A DNA stretch of 18,809 bases. It comes from Paracoccaceae bacterium (GTDB taxonomy: Bacteria; Pseudomonadota; Alphaproteobacteria; Rhodobacterales; Rhodobacteraceae). Position 1 is the first letter of the stretch. The number at the start of each line of letters is the position of its first letter. Below the pieces are notes generated by a model. That model did not search any database and was not told the DNA's origin. It was given only the letters and a program-made list of their open reading frames with translations. Of the stretch, positions 7,530 through 14,818 are shown piece after piece. Both the position numbers and the translations under genes were made by a program. The stretch is from contig DOOI01000170.1 in assembly GCA_003512825.1 (NCBI GenBank), positions 8,744-27,552 of the forward strand. The letters are read 5' to 3'.

Positions 7530-7966
7530 CTTTACAGGCCTGTTCGTGAGCCGGCGGTAGTGCCGAAACGCGTGGCGGCCGATCCTCAAAGGCCTCGACG
7601 CGATTTTTCCCATTGTGCCTCTTGGCCTTCCTCCCCTATGGTGAGCGGAGGGACGGGCGGCAATCGCCTTGACCCGAGAGTTTCGCTGACCGTCGCATCC
7701 TCCGGCTTTTGCACCGTGATCGTCGGACAGACCGATTGGGCTCCGTGAGGGGTCGCAGGAACGCCCCCGCCCGAAAGGTTACGGAGGGCAAGAATTGGCG
7801 CCCCCACAAGGGAAGGCGTCGGAGAAGAACCGCGAATGAGGCGCGTAGGACAGACCATCGGTATTGCCGCGATCCAATTGGGTCGAGGTCTTCACGCGTC
7901 TTTTGTCGCCCCTGACAGACATCCGCCGCATGGCTCCCGCCCACCAGGGCAGGGGGCTTTGTCGCG
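7530..7966 (+). promoter_or_regulatory. Intergenic leader region of rne with possible RNA structure
   Basis: This 437-base gap has no convincing protein gene; open frames here have no recognisable product. It probably contains the rne promoter and a long 5' leader. Visible elements: an outer pairing CTCCGT (7741-7746) with ACGGAG (7781-7786) enclosing a smaller G-rich/C-rich hairpin (about 7749-7767), and the heptamer GACAGAC three times (7726-7732, 7849-7855, 7914-7920). The first two copies lie in a near-identical 13-mer, CGTCGGACAGACC versus CGTAGGACAGACC. In gammaproteobacteria the rne leader mediates feedback control by RNase E; a similar role here is inference. No clear terminator for dctD was found. 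Confidence 0.5.
7613..7642 (+). promoter_or_regulatory. Tentative rne promoter
   Basis: TTGTGC (7613-7618) and TATGGT (7637-7642) are separated by 18 bases. The match is partial (3 of 6 and 4 of 6 consensus positions). If used, it would give a leader of about 315 bases, similar in scale to the long rne leader of E. coli. Confidence 0.3.
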
Positions 7967-10846
7967 ATGCATATGGATACAATGGCACAGAAAATGCTTA
8001 TCGATGCCACGCACCCGGAGGAAACTCGGGTCGTGGTCGTGGACGGAAACAAGGTCGAGGAGTTCGATTTTGAATCTGAGAACAAACGCCAACTCGCGGG
8101 GAATATCTATCTCGCAAAAGTGACGCGCGTTGAGCCGTCGCTGCAAGCGGCTTTTGTGGACTATGGTGGAAACCGCCATGGGTTTTTGGCTTTTGCCGAA
8201 ATTCACCCTGATTACTATCAGATCCCGGTCGCGGACCGGATTGCTTTGATCGAAGAAGAGCGCGCTTATGCCGAAGCACAGCGCGCCCGTGACGAGGCAG
8301 ATGTCTCGCGGCGCTCGTCGCGCGGATCGTCCAAGGCCGAACGGATTGCTGCGGATCCAGTGTTGCAAAGCGATGTTGCAGGCATGGAGACCATTGATCT
8401 CGAAAGTGCGGAAGCCGCTCTTCCCGAGACAGAGGGCCTCTCGCCAATGGATACGGTCTCTGACACGCCGGTTGAAGAGCCGGAAGAGGAGATCACCGTC
8501 GCAGAAAGCTCTGATGACGACGAAGACACGTCCGAGGACGGCCAAGATGATGGCGTCACGGAAACAGTTCGCGAGAACCGCCGCGCAGCGCGGGACGCTC
8601 AGTTTCAAGACGAGGGCATCGAATCCGTTGGGGATGACGATGTGGATGATATCCGCCTGCCGCGCAAACCACGTCCGCGCAAATACAAGATCCAAGAAGT
8701 GATCAAAGTGCGCCAGATCATGCTGGTGCAAGTTGTAAAGGAAGAACGCGGAAACAAGGGCGCAGCCCTTACGACTTACCTAAGCCTCGCAGGCCGTTAC
8801 TGCGTCTTGATGCCAAACACCGAGCGCGGTGGTGGAATTTCGCGCAAGATCACCAATGCTGCCGATCGCAAAAAGCTCAAAGAAATCGCCGAAGAAATGG
8901 AGCTGCCGCGCGGCGCTGGCCTCATCGTCCGCACAGCGGGCGCGCAGCGCACCAAGACAGAGATCAAACGCGACTACGAATATCTGTTGCGCCTTTGGGA
9001 GCAAATTCGCGAATTCACGCTGAAATCAATCGCTCCTGCCAAGATTTATGAAGAAGGCGATCTTATCAAGCGATCGATCCGCGACCTCTACTCCGCGGAA
9101 ATCGACGAAGTCTTGGTGGAAGGCGAGCGCGGCTACCGCAACGCAAAAGACTTCATGAAAATGATCATGCCGTCCCATGCGGCGAAGGTGAAACAATACC
9201 GCGAGCAGATGCCGCTTTTTGCGCGTTTTCAGGTTGAGAGCTATCTTTCCGGTATGTTCAACCCCGTCGTTCAGTTGAAATCTGGCGGCTATATTGTGAT
9301 TGGCGTCACCGAAGCACTGGTGGCGATTGACGTGAACTCGGGTCGCGCGACCAAAGAAGGCTCGATCGAAGAAACCGCAGTTAAAACCAACGTTGAAGCC
9401 GCGGAAGAAATTGCGCGCCAATTGCGTCTGCGCGACCTCGCAGGGCTTATCGTCATCGACTTCATCGATATGGATGAGCGCAAGAATAACGCTGCCGTTG
9501 AAAAGAAGCTGAAAGACAAACTCAAGACGGATCGTGCGCGCATTCAAGTAGGCCGCATTTCTGGCTTTGGTTTGTTGGAAATGTCACGCCAACGCCTTCG
9601 TCCGGGAATGATCGAAGCGACGACACAGCCCTGCGCTCATTGCCATGGCACCGGGCTTGTGCGCTCCGATGATAACCTCGCACTTTCGATTTTGCGTGCC
9701 GTCGAAGAAGAAGGCACCCGCCGTCGTTCTCGCGAGGTTCTCGTGAAATGCCCGGTCTCCATTGCCAATTACTTGATGAACCAAAAGCGTGAACACGTCG
9801 CAATGATCGAGGCGCGCTATGGAATGGCAGTGCGGATTGAAGGCGAGCCGTCTTTGATTACGCCGGATTACTCTATCGAGAAATTCAAGACCGCGACACG
9901 CGTGGTGCCAGAAGCCCCGGTGATCACGGGCGATGCGGCGATCATGGATGAGGTGGATGAAGCTGTTGCGGCAGAGGTTGTCGAAGACGTCGATGTCGAA
10001 GTGATCGCCGAAGAGGCCACTCCAGAAGCCGAGGGCGATACGAAGCCCAAGAAAAAGCGCCGTCGTCGGCGTCGTCGGTCGTCCTCCTCGCGCAATGCAG
10101 ATGGCTCTGAAAGCGCTACCGATGAGGCGTCGGATGGTGACGAGGGGGATGAGGGTGATGACGACGAAACACCGGGAACCGCCACCGAGGCCGTTGCTGC
10201 GATCGTTGATGCGCCTTCTGTTGCTTCTGAGGCTGCGGCCGAACCCACCGAAGATGCCGCTGCGCCCAAGAAGACGGTAAGCCGTTCCTCAAGTTCGCGT
10301 TCGACGTCCGGTAGCGCCACGTCAACGAAAGCAACATCGTCAAAGACAACGTCATCACGCGCAAAGTCAAAAGCACCTGTCGAGCCCGTCGAGGCGGAAG
10401 CGACAGAGGTTGCTGTGGAAGCTGCGGCTGAAGTTGTTGCCGTCGACGTTGCGACGGAGGAGGGTGCACCGAAGAAGGCCAGCAGCCGTGCCAAAAGCAC
10501 GACGGCCACGAAGACACGCAGCTCCAGTTCGCGGAGCACGAAGAGCAAGTCTGACGAGACAAGTTCAGAAAAGCCTGCGCCTAAAACACCAAGAGCACCG
10601 AAGGCAGCCAAGACCCAGGATGCCGGCAAGGGATCTGCAAAAGAGCAAGCCGCTCCGAAAGCGGAAGTATTGAGCGCTCCGGCTGAAGCATCTGCTCCGG
10701 TGATTGAGGTGATCGCTGAACCTACTCCGGTGCCGACGCCAGCAAAAGTAAGTGTTCCGGTGGCGGCTGTCGTAGCGGCGCCTTCTGAGACCGTTGAGGA
10801 TGATAATAAGCCGAAGAAAAAAGGCTGGTGGAACCTCGGTCGCTAA
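7967..10846 (+). CDS. rne: Ribonuclease E
   Basis: An endoribonuclease of 959 residues that processes rRNA and tRNA, degrades mRNA and scaffolds the degradosome. The N-terminal S1 region (about 35-260) begins with NIYLAKVTRVEPSLQAAFVDYG. It is interrupted at about 88-236 by an acidic, Ser/Glu/Asp-rich insertion before KEERGNKGAALTTY. The metal-binding catalytic Asp455 (IDVNSG) and Asp498 (VIDFIDMD) are 43 residues apart, and the zinc-link CAHC (Cys556, Cys559) is 101 beyond the first Asp; both spacings equal those in E. coli. From about 680 onward the tail is low-complexity: an Arg run (KKKRRRRRRRSSSSR), acidic patches, Ser/Lys/Thr repeats, and a final KKKGWWNLGR. ATG 7967 fits an AGGGGG site; the family-like start MAQKMLID at 7982 is also possible. 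Confidence 0.96.
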   Translation: MHMDTMAQKMLIDATHPEETRVVVVDGNKVEEFDFESENKRQLAGNIYLAKVTRVEPSLQAAFVDYGGNRHGFLAFAEIHPDYYQIPVADRIALIEEERAYAEAQRARDEADVSRRSSRGSSKAERIAADPVLQSDVAGMETIDLESAEAALPETEGLSPMDTVSDTPVEEPEEEITVAESSDDDEDTSEDGQDDGVTETVRENRRAARDAQFQDEGIESVGDDDVDDIRLPRKPRPRKYKIQEVIKVRQIMLVQVVKEERGNKGAALTTYLSLAGRYCVLMPNTERGGGISRKITNAADRKKLKEIAEEMELPRGAGLIVRTAGAQRTKTEIKRDYEYLLRLWEQIREFTLKSIAPAKIYEEGDLIKRSIRDLYSAEIDEVLVEGERGYRNAKDFMKMIMPSHAAKVKQYREQMPLFARFQVESYLSGMFNPVVQLKSGGYIVIGVTEALVAIDVNSGRATKEGSIEETAVKTNVEAAEEIARQLRLRDLAGLIVIDFIDMDERKNNAAVEKKLKDKLKTDRARIQVGRISGFGLLEMSRQRLRPGMIEATTQPCAHCHGTGLVRSDDNLALSILRAVEEEGTRRRSREVLVKCPVSIANYLMNQKREHVAMIEARYGMAVRIEGEPSLITPDYSIEKFKTATRVVPEAPVITGDAAIMDEVDEAVAAEVVEDVDVEVIAEEATPEAEGDTKPKKKRRRRRRRSSSSRNADGSESATDEASDGDEGDEGDDDETPGTATEAVAAIVDAPSVASEAAAEPTEDAAAPKKTVSRSSSSRSTSGSATSTKATSSKTTSSRAKSKAPVEPVEAEATEVAVEAAAEVVAVDVATEEGAPKKASSRAKSTTATKTRSSSSRSTKSKSDETSSEKPAPKTPRAPKAAKTQDAGKGSAKEQAAPKAEVLSAPAEASAPVIEVIAEPTPVPTPAKVSVPVAAVVAAPSETVEDDNKPKKKGWWNLGR

Positions 10847-10866
10847 GGACCAGTCATGCAAATGTG

Positions 10867-10895
10867 ACGCCCCGTCCTCGTGACGGGGCGTTTTT
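10867..10895 (+). terminator. Intrinsic terminator of rne
   Basis: ACGCCCCGT (10867-10875) and ACGGGGCGT (10883-10891) form a perfect 9-bp stem around a 7-base loop, followed by a T-run. It begins 21 bases after the rne stop codon and ends 20 bases before ccdA. Confidence 0.93.
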
Positions 10896-10914
10896 CTTAG
10901 GCTAGGGGTATGAG

Positions 10915-11667
10915 ATGTTTGGAATCGAGATCATCGATGCGGGCCTGATCCCTGCAATGGTTGTCGCCCTTTTCGCCGGGCTGATTTCCTTTTTGTCTCC
11001 CTGTGTGCTCCCGATCGTGCCGCCATACTTGGCCTATATGTCAGGTGTCTCGCTTGCCGATCTTTCGTCTGGCACGGCACCTCGAAATCGAGCACTGCTT
11101 CCCGCTATATTTTTTGTTCTCGGGCTTTCCACGGTATTTCTGTTTTTAGGCTTTACCGCATCTGCAATCGGTGGCCTCTTTTTGCAATATCAAGGCTGGT
11201 TCAACACGATTGCCGGCCTTTTGGTGATGCTCTTTGGTCTGCACTTCTTAGGTATTTTGCGCCTTTCCATTTTGCAGCAAGAAGCGCGTATTGACGCGGG
11301 CGACAAAGGCGGCACGGCCTTCGGCGCTTATGTGCTCGGTCTTGCTTTTGCCTTTGGCTGGACACCATGCATCGGCCCACAATTGGGCGCGATTTTGTCC
11401 CTTGCCGCCTCCGAAGCATCCCTGCTGAAGGGGACCTTGTTGTTGGCGATCTACGCTCTGGGTCTTGGCTTGCCATTTGTTCTGGTGGCAGCCTACTTGC
11501 CAAGGCTCAGCGGGCCATTGCGGTGGATGAAACAGCGAATGGACATCATCGAGCGCGTCATGGGGTTGTTGCTCTGGACTGTGGGGCTTCTCATGCTCAC
11601 GGGTGGGTTCTCGGCCTTCTCTTACTGGCTCTTGGAGACCTTCCCCGGCCTTGCCGCAATTGGGTGA
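10915..11667 (+). CDS. ccdA: Cytochrome c biogenesis protein CcdA
   Basis: An integral membrane thiol-disulfide transporter of 250 residues with about six hydrophobic segments, from the DsbD/CcdA family. It carries electrons from cytoplasmic thioredoxin across the membrane to periplasmic reductases that keep apocytochrome c haem-binding cysteines reduced. The paired redox cysteines are visible: Cys30 in ISFLSPCVLPIVPP and Cys152 in FGWTPCIGPQLG. The ATG at 10915 has an AGGGG site 6 bases upstream. It starts 20 bases after the rne terminator, so its promoter must lie within or before that hairpin, or it depends on read-through. No thioredoxin-like partner gene is adjacent. Confidence 0.93.
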   Translation: MFGIEIIDAGLIPAMVVALFAGLISFLSPCVLPIVPPYLAYMSGVSLADLSSGTAPRNRALLPAIFFVLGLSTVFLFLGFTASAIGGLFLQYQGWFNTIAGLLVMLFGLHFLGILRLSILQQEARIDAGDKGGTAFGAYVLGLAFAFGWTPCIGPQLGAILSLAASEASLLKGTLLLAIYALGLGLPFVLVAAYLPRLSGPLRWMKQRMDIIERVMGLLLWTVGLLMLTGGFSAFSYWLLETFPGLAAIG

Positions 11668-11738
11668 TTTGACGCCGCGCTCTGGCCTTACGCACGCCGT
11701 ATTTCTTGGCTATCGTGCTCTCGTCAATGAGGCGAGTG

Positions 11739-12992
11739 ATGATCCGTTCCCACCCCAATCCTGTGCGCCTTCGCAAGGTGTTCTATATCCCGGGTTATGA
11801 CCCGATTCATCCCCGGCGCTATCGCGAGCTCTACCGCAAGGAGGGCGCGGAACAAGCGTCCGTTTCAGGATATGATTTGAAGCTTTCACCAAGGCAGATG
11901 GAAAAAGGCAGCTATGGCTGGACTGTCGATGCCGAGATTGCTGGAGAGGCCGTTTCAACGGATTTTGAAGTTCTGGTCTGGTCCGATATCGTGCGCGACT
12001 CCATGTCGAATTCGATCTTCGCAACCTATTCCCAATTGGTGCAAACGGCTTGGACCTATATCAGCACCGGTGCGCTTGCACGCTTGATGCTCTTGCGAAA
12101 AGGTCCAATTATTGCGGCACTTTACCCGGTTTGTGCGTTGCTCTTGCAAGCAATGCTCGCGCTGCTGCTTGGTCTTTTGGCGGCCCAGATTTTCAATTTT
12201 GGTCTCGGTTTGATGAGCGTGCCGTTGCCTGCGATTTTTCTTGGGCTGGTAAAACTTATCGTCACTTTGCTGGTCGCGTGGGGCGTCATTTCTTGGTTCA
12301 AGAAAAAGGACAGCCGATTTTATATTTACTACTTGATGCATGATTACGCCTATTCAGCGCGCTCAAATGGGGCCAACCCGCCTGAGTTGGAAGCGCGACT
12401 TTCCGACTTTCGTCGCCGTTTGCGTCAGGCTTTGGATGATGATGCAGATGAAGTATTGGTGGTCGGCCACTCTTCCGGGGTTCATTTGGCGGTGTCGGTT
12501 CTGGCCGATTTGATCCGCGCAGGCGAGGTTCCCAAGGATGGTCCAAAGCTAGGGTTCTTGTCGCTCGGGCAAGTGGTCCCGATGGTCAGCTTTTTGCCGG
12601 ACGCGTGGCGCTTACGCGCCGATCTTGCTTTTCTTTCGCGCACAGAGGCATTGACATGGGTTGATGTCACCGCACCCGGTGACGGCTGTGCATTCGCTCT
12701 TTGCGATCCCGTTTCCGTTTCAGGCGTTGCCCAGCCAGACAAGCGCTGGCCATTGGTTCTTTCGGCATCCTTTACCCAAAGCTTGAGCGCGGAGCGGTGG
12801 AAGTTTCTGCGGTGGCGCTTCTTTCGGCTTCATTTCCAGTATCTATGCGCTTTCGATAGACCGGGGGACTACGATTATTTTCAAATCAGCGCTGGCCCAC
12901 TTTCACTAGAGGAACGCTTTCATGCACGGGCACCATCGCCCAGTAGAATTGACGTAAGCGTCTCCAAATACACCTCGATTGCATCCCCATGA
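11739..12992 (+). CDS. Membrane-anchored alpha/beta-hydrolase-like protein
   Basis: A 417-residue protein that I cannot assign to a named family. It starts with a segment like a hydrolase first strand (RKVFYIPGYDPIHPRRYRELY). It then has two strong hydrophobic helices at about 123-148 and 160-185, followed by Lys-rich WFKKKD. A soluble part follows with VLVVGHSSGVHLAVSVLADL, whose GHSSG is a GxSxG nucleophile elbow (Ser245). It therefore resembles a serine hydrolase anchored in the inner membrane; the catalytic Asp and His are not identified. ATG 11739 is chosen because GAGG lies 6 bases upstream; ATG 11727 and TTG 11706 are in frame. Its TGA overlaps the P450 ATG by 4 bases, pointing to coupled translation and a shared pathway. 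Confidence 0.7.
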   Translation: MIRSHPNPVRLRKVFYIPGYDPIHPRRYRELYRKEGAEQASVSGYDLKLSPRQMEKGSYGWTVDAEIAGEAVSTDFEVLVWSDIVRDSMSNSIFATYSQLVQTAWTYISTGALARLMLLRKGPIIAALYPVCALLLQAMLALLLGLLAAQIFNFGLGLMSVPLPAIFLGLVKLIVTLLVAWGVISWFKKKDSRFYIYYLMHDYAYSARSNGANPPELEARLSDFRRRLRQALDDDADEVLVVGHSSGVHLAVSVLADLIRAGEVPKDGPKLGFLSLGQVVPMVSFLPDAWRLRADLAFLSRTEALTWVDVTAPGDGCAFALCDPVSVSGVAQPDKRWPLVLSASFTQSLSAERWKFLRWRFFRLHFQYLCAFDRPGDYDYFQISAGPLSLEERFHARAPSPSRIDVSVSKYTSIASP

Positions 12993-14353
12993 GCGAGTGC
13001 CCATTCATCCCGCCCAAGCCCGCCGCGCGGCCGGAGAAAGTATCACTTTGGCGCTATTTGAAGCTCTTCCGCGCTGATATTCTTTCGGCACAGCCTGCCA
13101 AACTTTACCGCGCTTGGATGGCAGAGTTTCGCACGCCCTTTTTCCGCTCTTTTCTGATCAATCAACCTGAACTCATTCATGAAGTTCTGAAAGCGCGACC
13201 AGAAGACTTTCCCAAGTCAAACCGTATCGCCGAGGGATTGCGCCCCTTGCTGGGCAACTCCGTGTTCTTGACCAATGGTGCAACGTGGAAACGCCAGCGG
13301 CGCATTATCGATCCAGCCTTCGAAGGAGGCCGCCTTCGAGATACTTTTGCCGCGATGAAAGCGGCTGGAGAAGCGTCAGTGGCGCGGTTATCTCAGCAGA
13401 CGGGCCAGAGTGTTGAACTTGAAGAAGAGGCCTCGCATCTGGCTGCGGATGTGATTTTCCGCACGCTCTTTTCCATCCCGATCGATCACCATCTGGCCTC
13501 TGAAGTCTTTCACGAGTTTCGGCGCTATCAAAAAAGCCAACCCATCCTAAACATCGCCGCATTCCTGCCGCTTCCGGCTTGGTTACCGCGTGGATTTTCC
13601 GCTGAAACCCGAAAGTCGGCGCGCAAAATCAGACATTTGATCACTGAACTCACCTTGTCTCGACAAGTCGAAATCTCTAATGGCACCGCACCAAACGACC
13701 TTGCGACAAAGATCATGACCACCAAGGATCCAGTCACAGGTGAGACTTTCAGCACCGAAGAAATGGTTGATCAGGTCGCAATCTTTTTCCTCGCAGGCCA
13801 TGAAACCTCAGCATCAGCCTTGGGCTGGGCTCTTTATCTTTTGGCCTGCTCTCCAGAGTGGCAGGTCAAAGTCGCCGAAGAAGCGCGGGCGATAGAGCGT
13901 CTGGACTTTTCTGCGATATCGCAGCTCAAGATTTCTCGCGATGTTTTTCGAGAAACCCTGCGGCTATACCCCCCTGTGCCCATGATGGTGCGAGAGGCGT
14001 CTCGTGCCGAGAGTTTTCGTGACCGTAGGGTTCCCAAAGGCGCCCAAATCGTGATTAGTCCTTGGCATGTTCAGCGACATACGCGCCTTTGGACCGAGCC
14101 AGATTTGTTTCGGCCTGACCGCTGGCAAAATCGCGAAGACAAGGAGGCAGCGCGCGACGCGTGGTTGCCGTTTTCTGCAGGTGCGCGTGTCTGTACTGGC
14201 GCCGGATTTGCAATGATCGAAGGGCCTCTTTTGGTTTCGATGCTATTGCGGGATTTTGTTGTGTCACCAACCGATGAAGTGCCGATACCCGTGGCCCATC
14301 TGACGGTCCGGTCCGCGAATGGAATTCACCTCAAGGTAACACAGCGCCCCTGA
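12989..14353 (+). CDS. Cytochrome P450
   Basis: A haem-thiolate monooxygenase of 454 residues, apparently soluble (no N-terminal anchor). Visible family marks: the I-helix AGHET (269-273) with the oxygen-activating Thr273; the K-helix ExxR at Glu322-Arg325 (ETLRLYPP); a PxRW-like meander (FRPDRW); and the haem loop FSAGARVCTGAGFA with ligand Cys402. WKRQRRIIDPAF near residue 100 is the C-helix WxxxR motif that contacts a haem propionate. The substrate is unknown. No ferredoxin or reductase gene is adjacent, so redox partners must come from elsewhere. The start overlaps the upstream hydrolase-like gene (ATGA), and the stop lies only 2 bases from the convergent RHH gene. Confidence 0.93.
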   Translation: MSECPFIPPKPAARPEKVSLWRYLKLFRADILSAQPAKLYRAWMAEFRTPFFRSFLINQPELIHEVLKARPEDFPKSNRIAEGLRPLLGNSVFLTNGATWKRQRRIIDPAFEGGRLRDTFAAMKAAGEASVARLSQQTGQSVELEEEASHLAADVIFRTLFSIPIDHHLASEVFHEFRRYQKSQPILNIAAFLPLPAWLPRGFSAETRKSARKIRHLITELTLSRQVEISNGTAPNDLATKIMTTKDPVTGETFSTEEMVDQVAIFFLAGHETSASALGWALYLLACSPEWQVKVAEEARAIERLDFSAISQLKISRDVFRETLRLYPPVPMMVREASRAESFRDRRVPKGAQIVISPWHVQRHTRLWTEPDLFRPDRWQNREDKEAARDAWLPFSAGARVCTGAGFAMIEGPLLVSMLLRDFVVSPTDEVPIPVAHLTVRSANGIHLKVTQRP

Positions 14354-14355
14354 TT

Positions 14356-14580
14356 TCAGGTTTCGTGCCGATTTTGCAAGGTCTTGAGCACGAAAACCCT
14401 GATCGCAGAAGCGAGGCCAATATCTCCGCGACCAGCATCTATTTCGGCGGCCAAGACGTTTAGCGGCACGCCACGCGCACCTGCAATATCGCGGAACGCA
14501 CGCCAAAACTCTTCTTCTAAAGAGACGCTGGTGCGATGCCCTTTCAACGTCAAGGAATGCTTGACGGGCCGCCCACTCAT
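14356..14580 (-). CDS. Ribbon-helix-helix domain protein (RHH_4 type)
   Basis: A 74-residue basic protein beginning MSGRPVKHSLTLKGHRTSVSLEEEFW. The TSVSLEEEFWRAFRDIA stretch followed by two predicted helices fits the small ribbon-helix-helix family RHH_4 (PF13467), widespread in alphaproteobacteria and presumed DNA-binding. Targets are unknown. Its ATG overlaps the DUF4169 stop by 4 bases, so the two are translationally coupled. It is not an evident toxin-antitoxin pair: neither product resembles a toxin. Confidence 0.8.
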   Translation of the reverse strand: MSGRPVKHSLTLKGHRTSVSLEEEFWRAFRDIAGARGVPLNVLAAEIDAGRGDIGLASAIRVFVLKTLQNRHET

Positions 14581-14774
14581 TTCTTGGTGTCCGCGTCGGG
14601 TTTCTCGCGTCGATGTCCGTCAAGAGCACGCGTCTCTTTATCCAAAGTCGCTGCCAGACGCGCCTTTTCTGGTTTGCTCAGTCCAAACTTCACCGAGTTC
14701 GCTTCCGCTGCCGCCTTTTCAATTGCGCGGCTTTTAGCTTTTCGAAGTTTGTTCAGATTGACGATTTCAGCCAT
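14577..14774 (-). CDS. DUF4169 family small protein
   Basis: A 65-residue, highly charged, helical protein (MAEIVNLNKLRKAKSRAIEKAAAEANSVKFG...) ending in ALDGHRREKPDADTKK. The MAEIVNL start, Lys/Arg/Ala-rich helix, FG-x-(S/T)KxEK block and ALDGHR motif match DUF4169, a family of unknown function confined mostly to alphaproteobacteria. A GAGG ribosome site is 4 bases ahead of the ATG. It starts 30 bases after the gyrA stop and overlaps the RHH gene, so it may be expressed by read-through from gyrA or from a promoter inside gyrA. Confidence 0.82.
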   Translation of the reverse strand: MAEIVNLNKLRKAKSRAIEKAAAEANSVKFGLSKPEKARLAATLDKETRALDGHRREKPDADTKK

Positions 14775-14793
14775 TTGACCTCGCGCCTATCGG

Positions 14794-14818
14794 AAAAGCG
14801 GAGGTTAAACCTCCGCTT
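14794..14818 (-). terminator. gyrA intrinsic terminator containing the gyrA stop codon
   Basis: On the minus strand, AAGCGGAGGT (14818-14809) pairs with ACCTCCGCTT (14805-14796) across the three-base loop TTA (14808-14806), and a four-T run (14797-14794) overlaps the end of the stem. The 5' arm encodes the last residues of GyrA and the TAA stop falls in the loop and 3' arm. A ribosome finishing gyrA would cover the stem, so termination may depend on translation state. Confidence 0.7.

Noticed and set aside
7560..8085. Several short open frames on both strands in the rne leader
   Set aside because: Products are Arg/Pro/Ser-rich, typical of translated G+C-rich noncoding DNA; none resembles a leader-peptide family.
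7892..8731. A 279-codon minus-strand frame over the start of rne
   Set aside because: It is a shadow of the RNase E gene: fully antisense and without family similarity.
10020..10560. A DNA repeat array or minisatellite in the rne tail
   Set aside because: The periodicity is at protein level (Ser, Lys, Thr, Ala runs in a disordered scaffold) and no exact tandem DNA unit is seen.
9868..10629. A 253-codon Ala/Ser/Val-rich minus-strand frame
   Set aside because: It is the complement of the low-complexity rne tail; the repetitiveness comes from the Ser/Lys/Glu/Ala codons of that tail.
14356..14774. DUF4169-RHH as a toxin-antitoxin module
   Set aside because: The RHH protein could pass as an antitoxin, but the partner lies in a widespread alphaproteobacterial DUF family with no toxin features.
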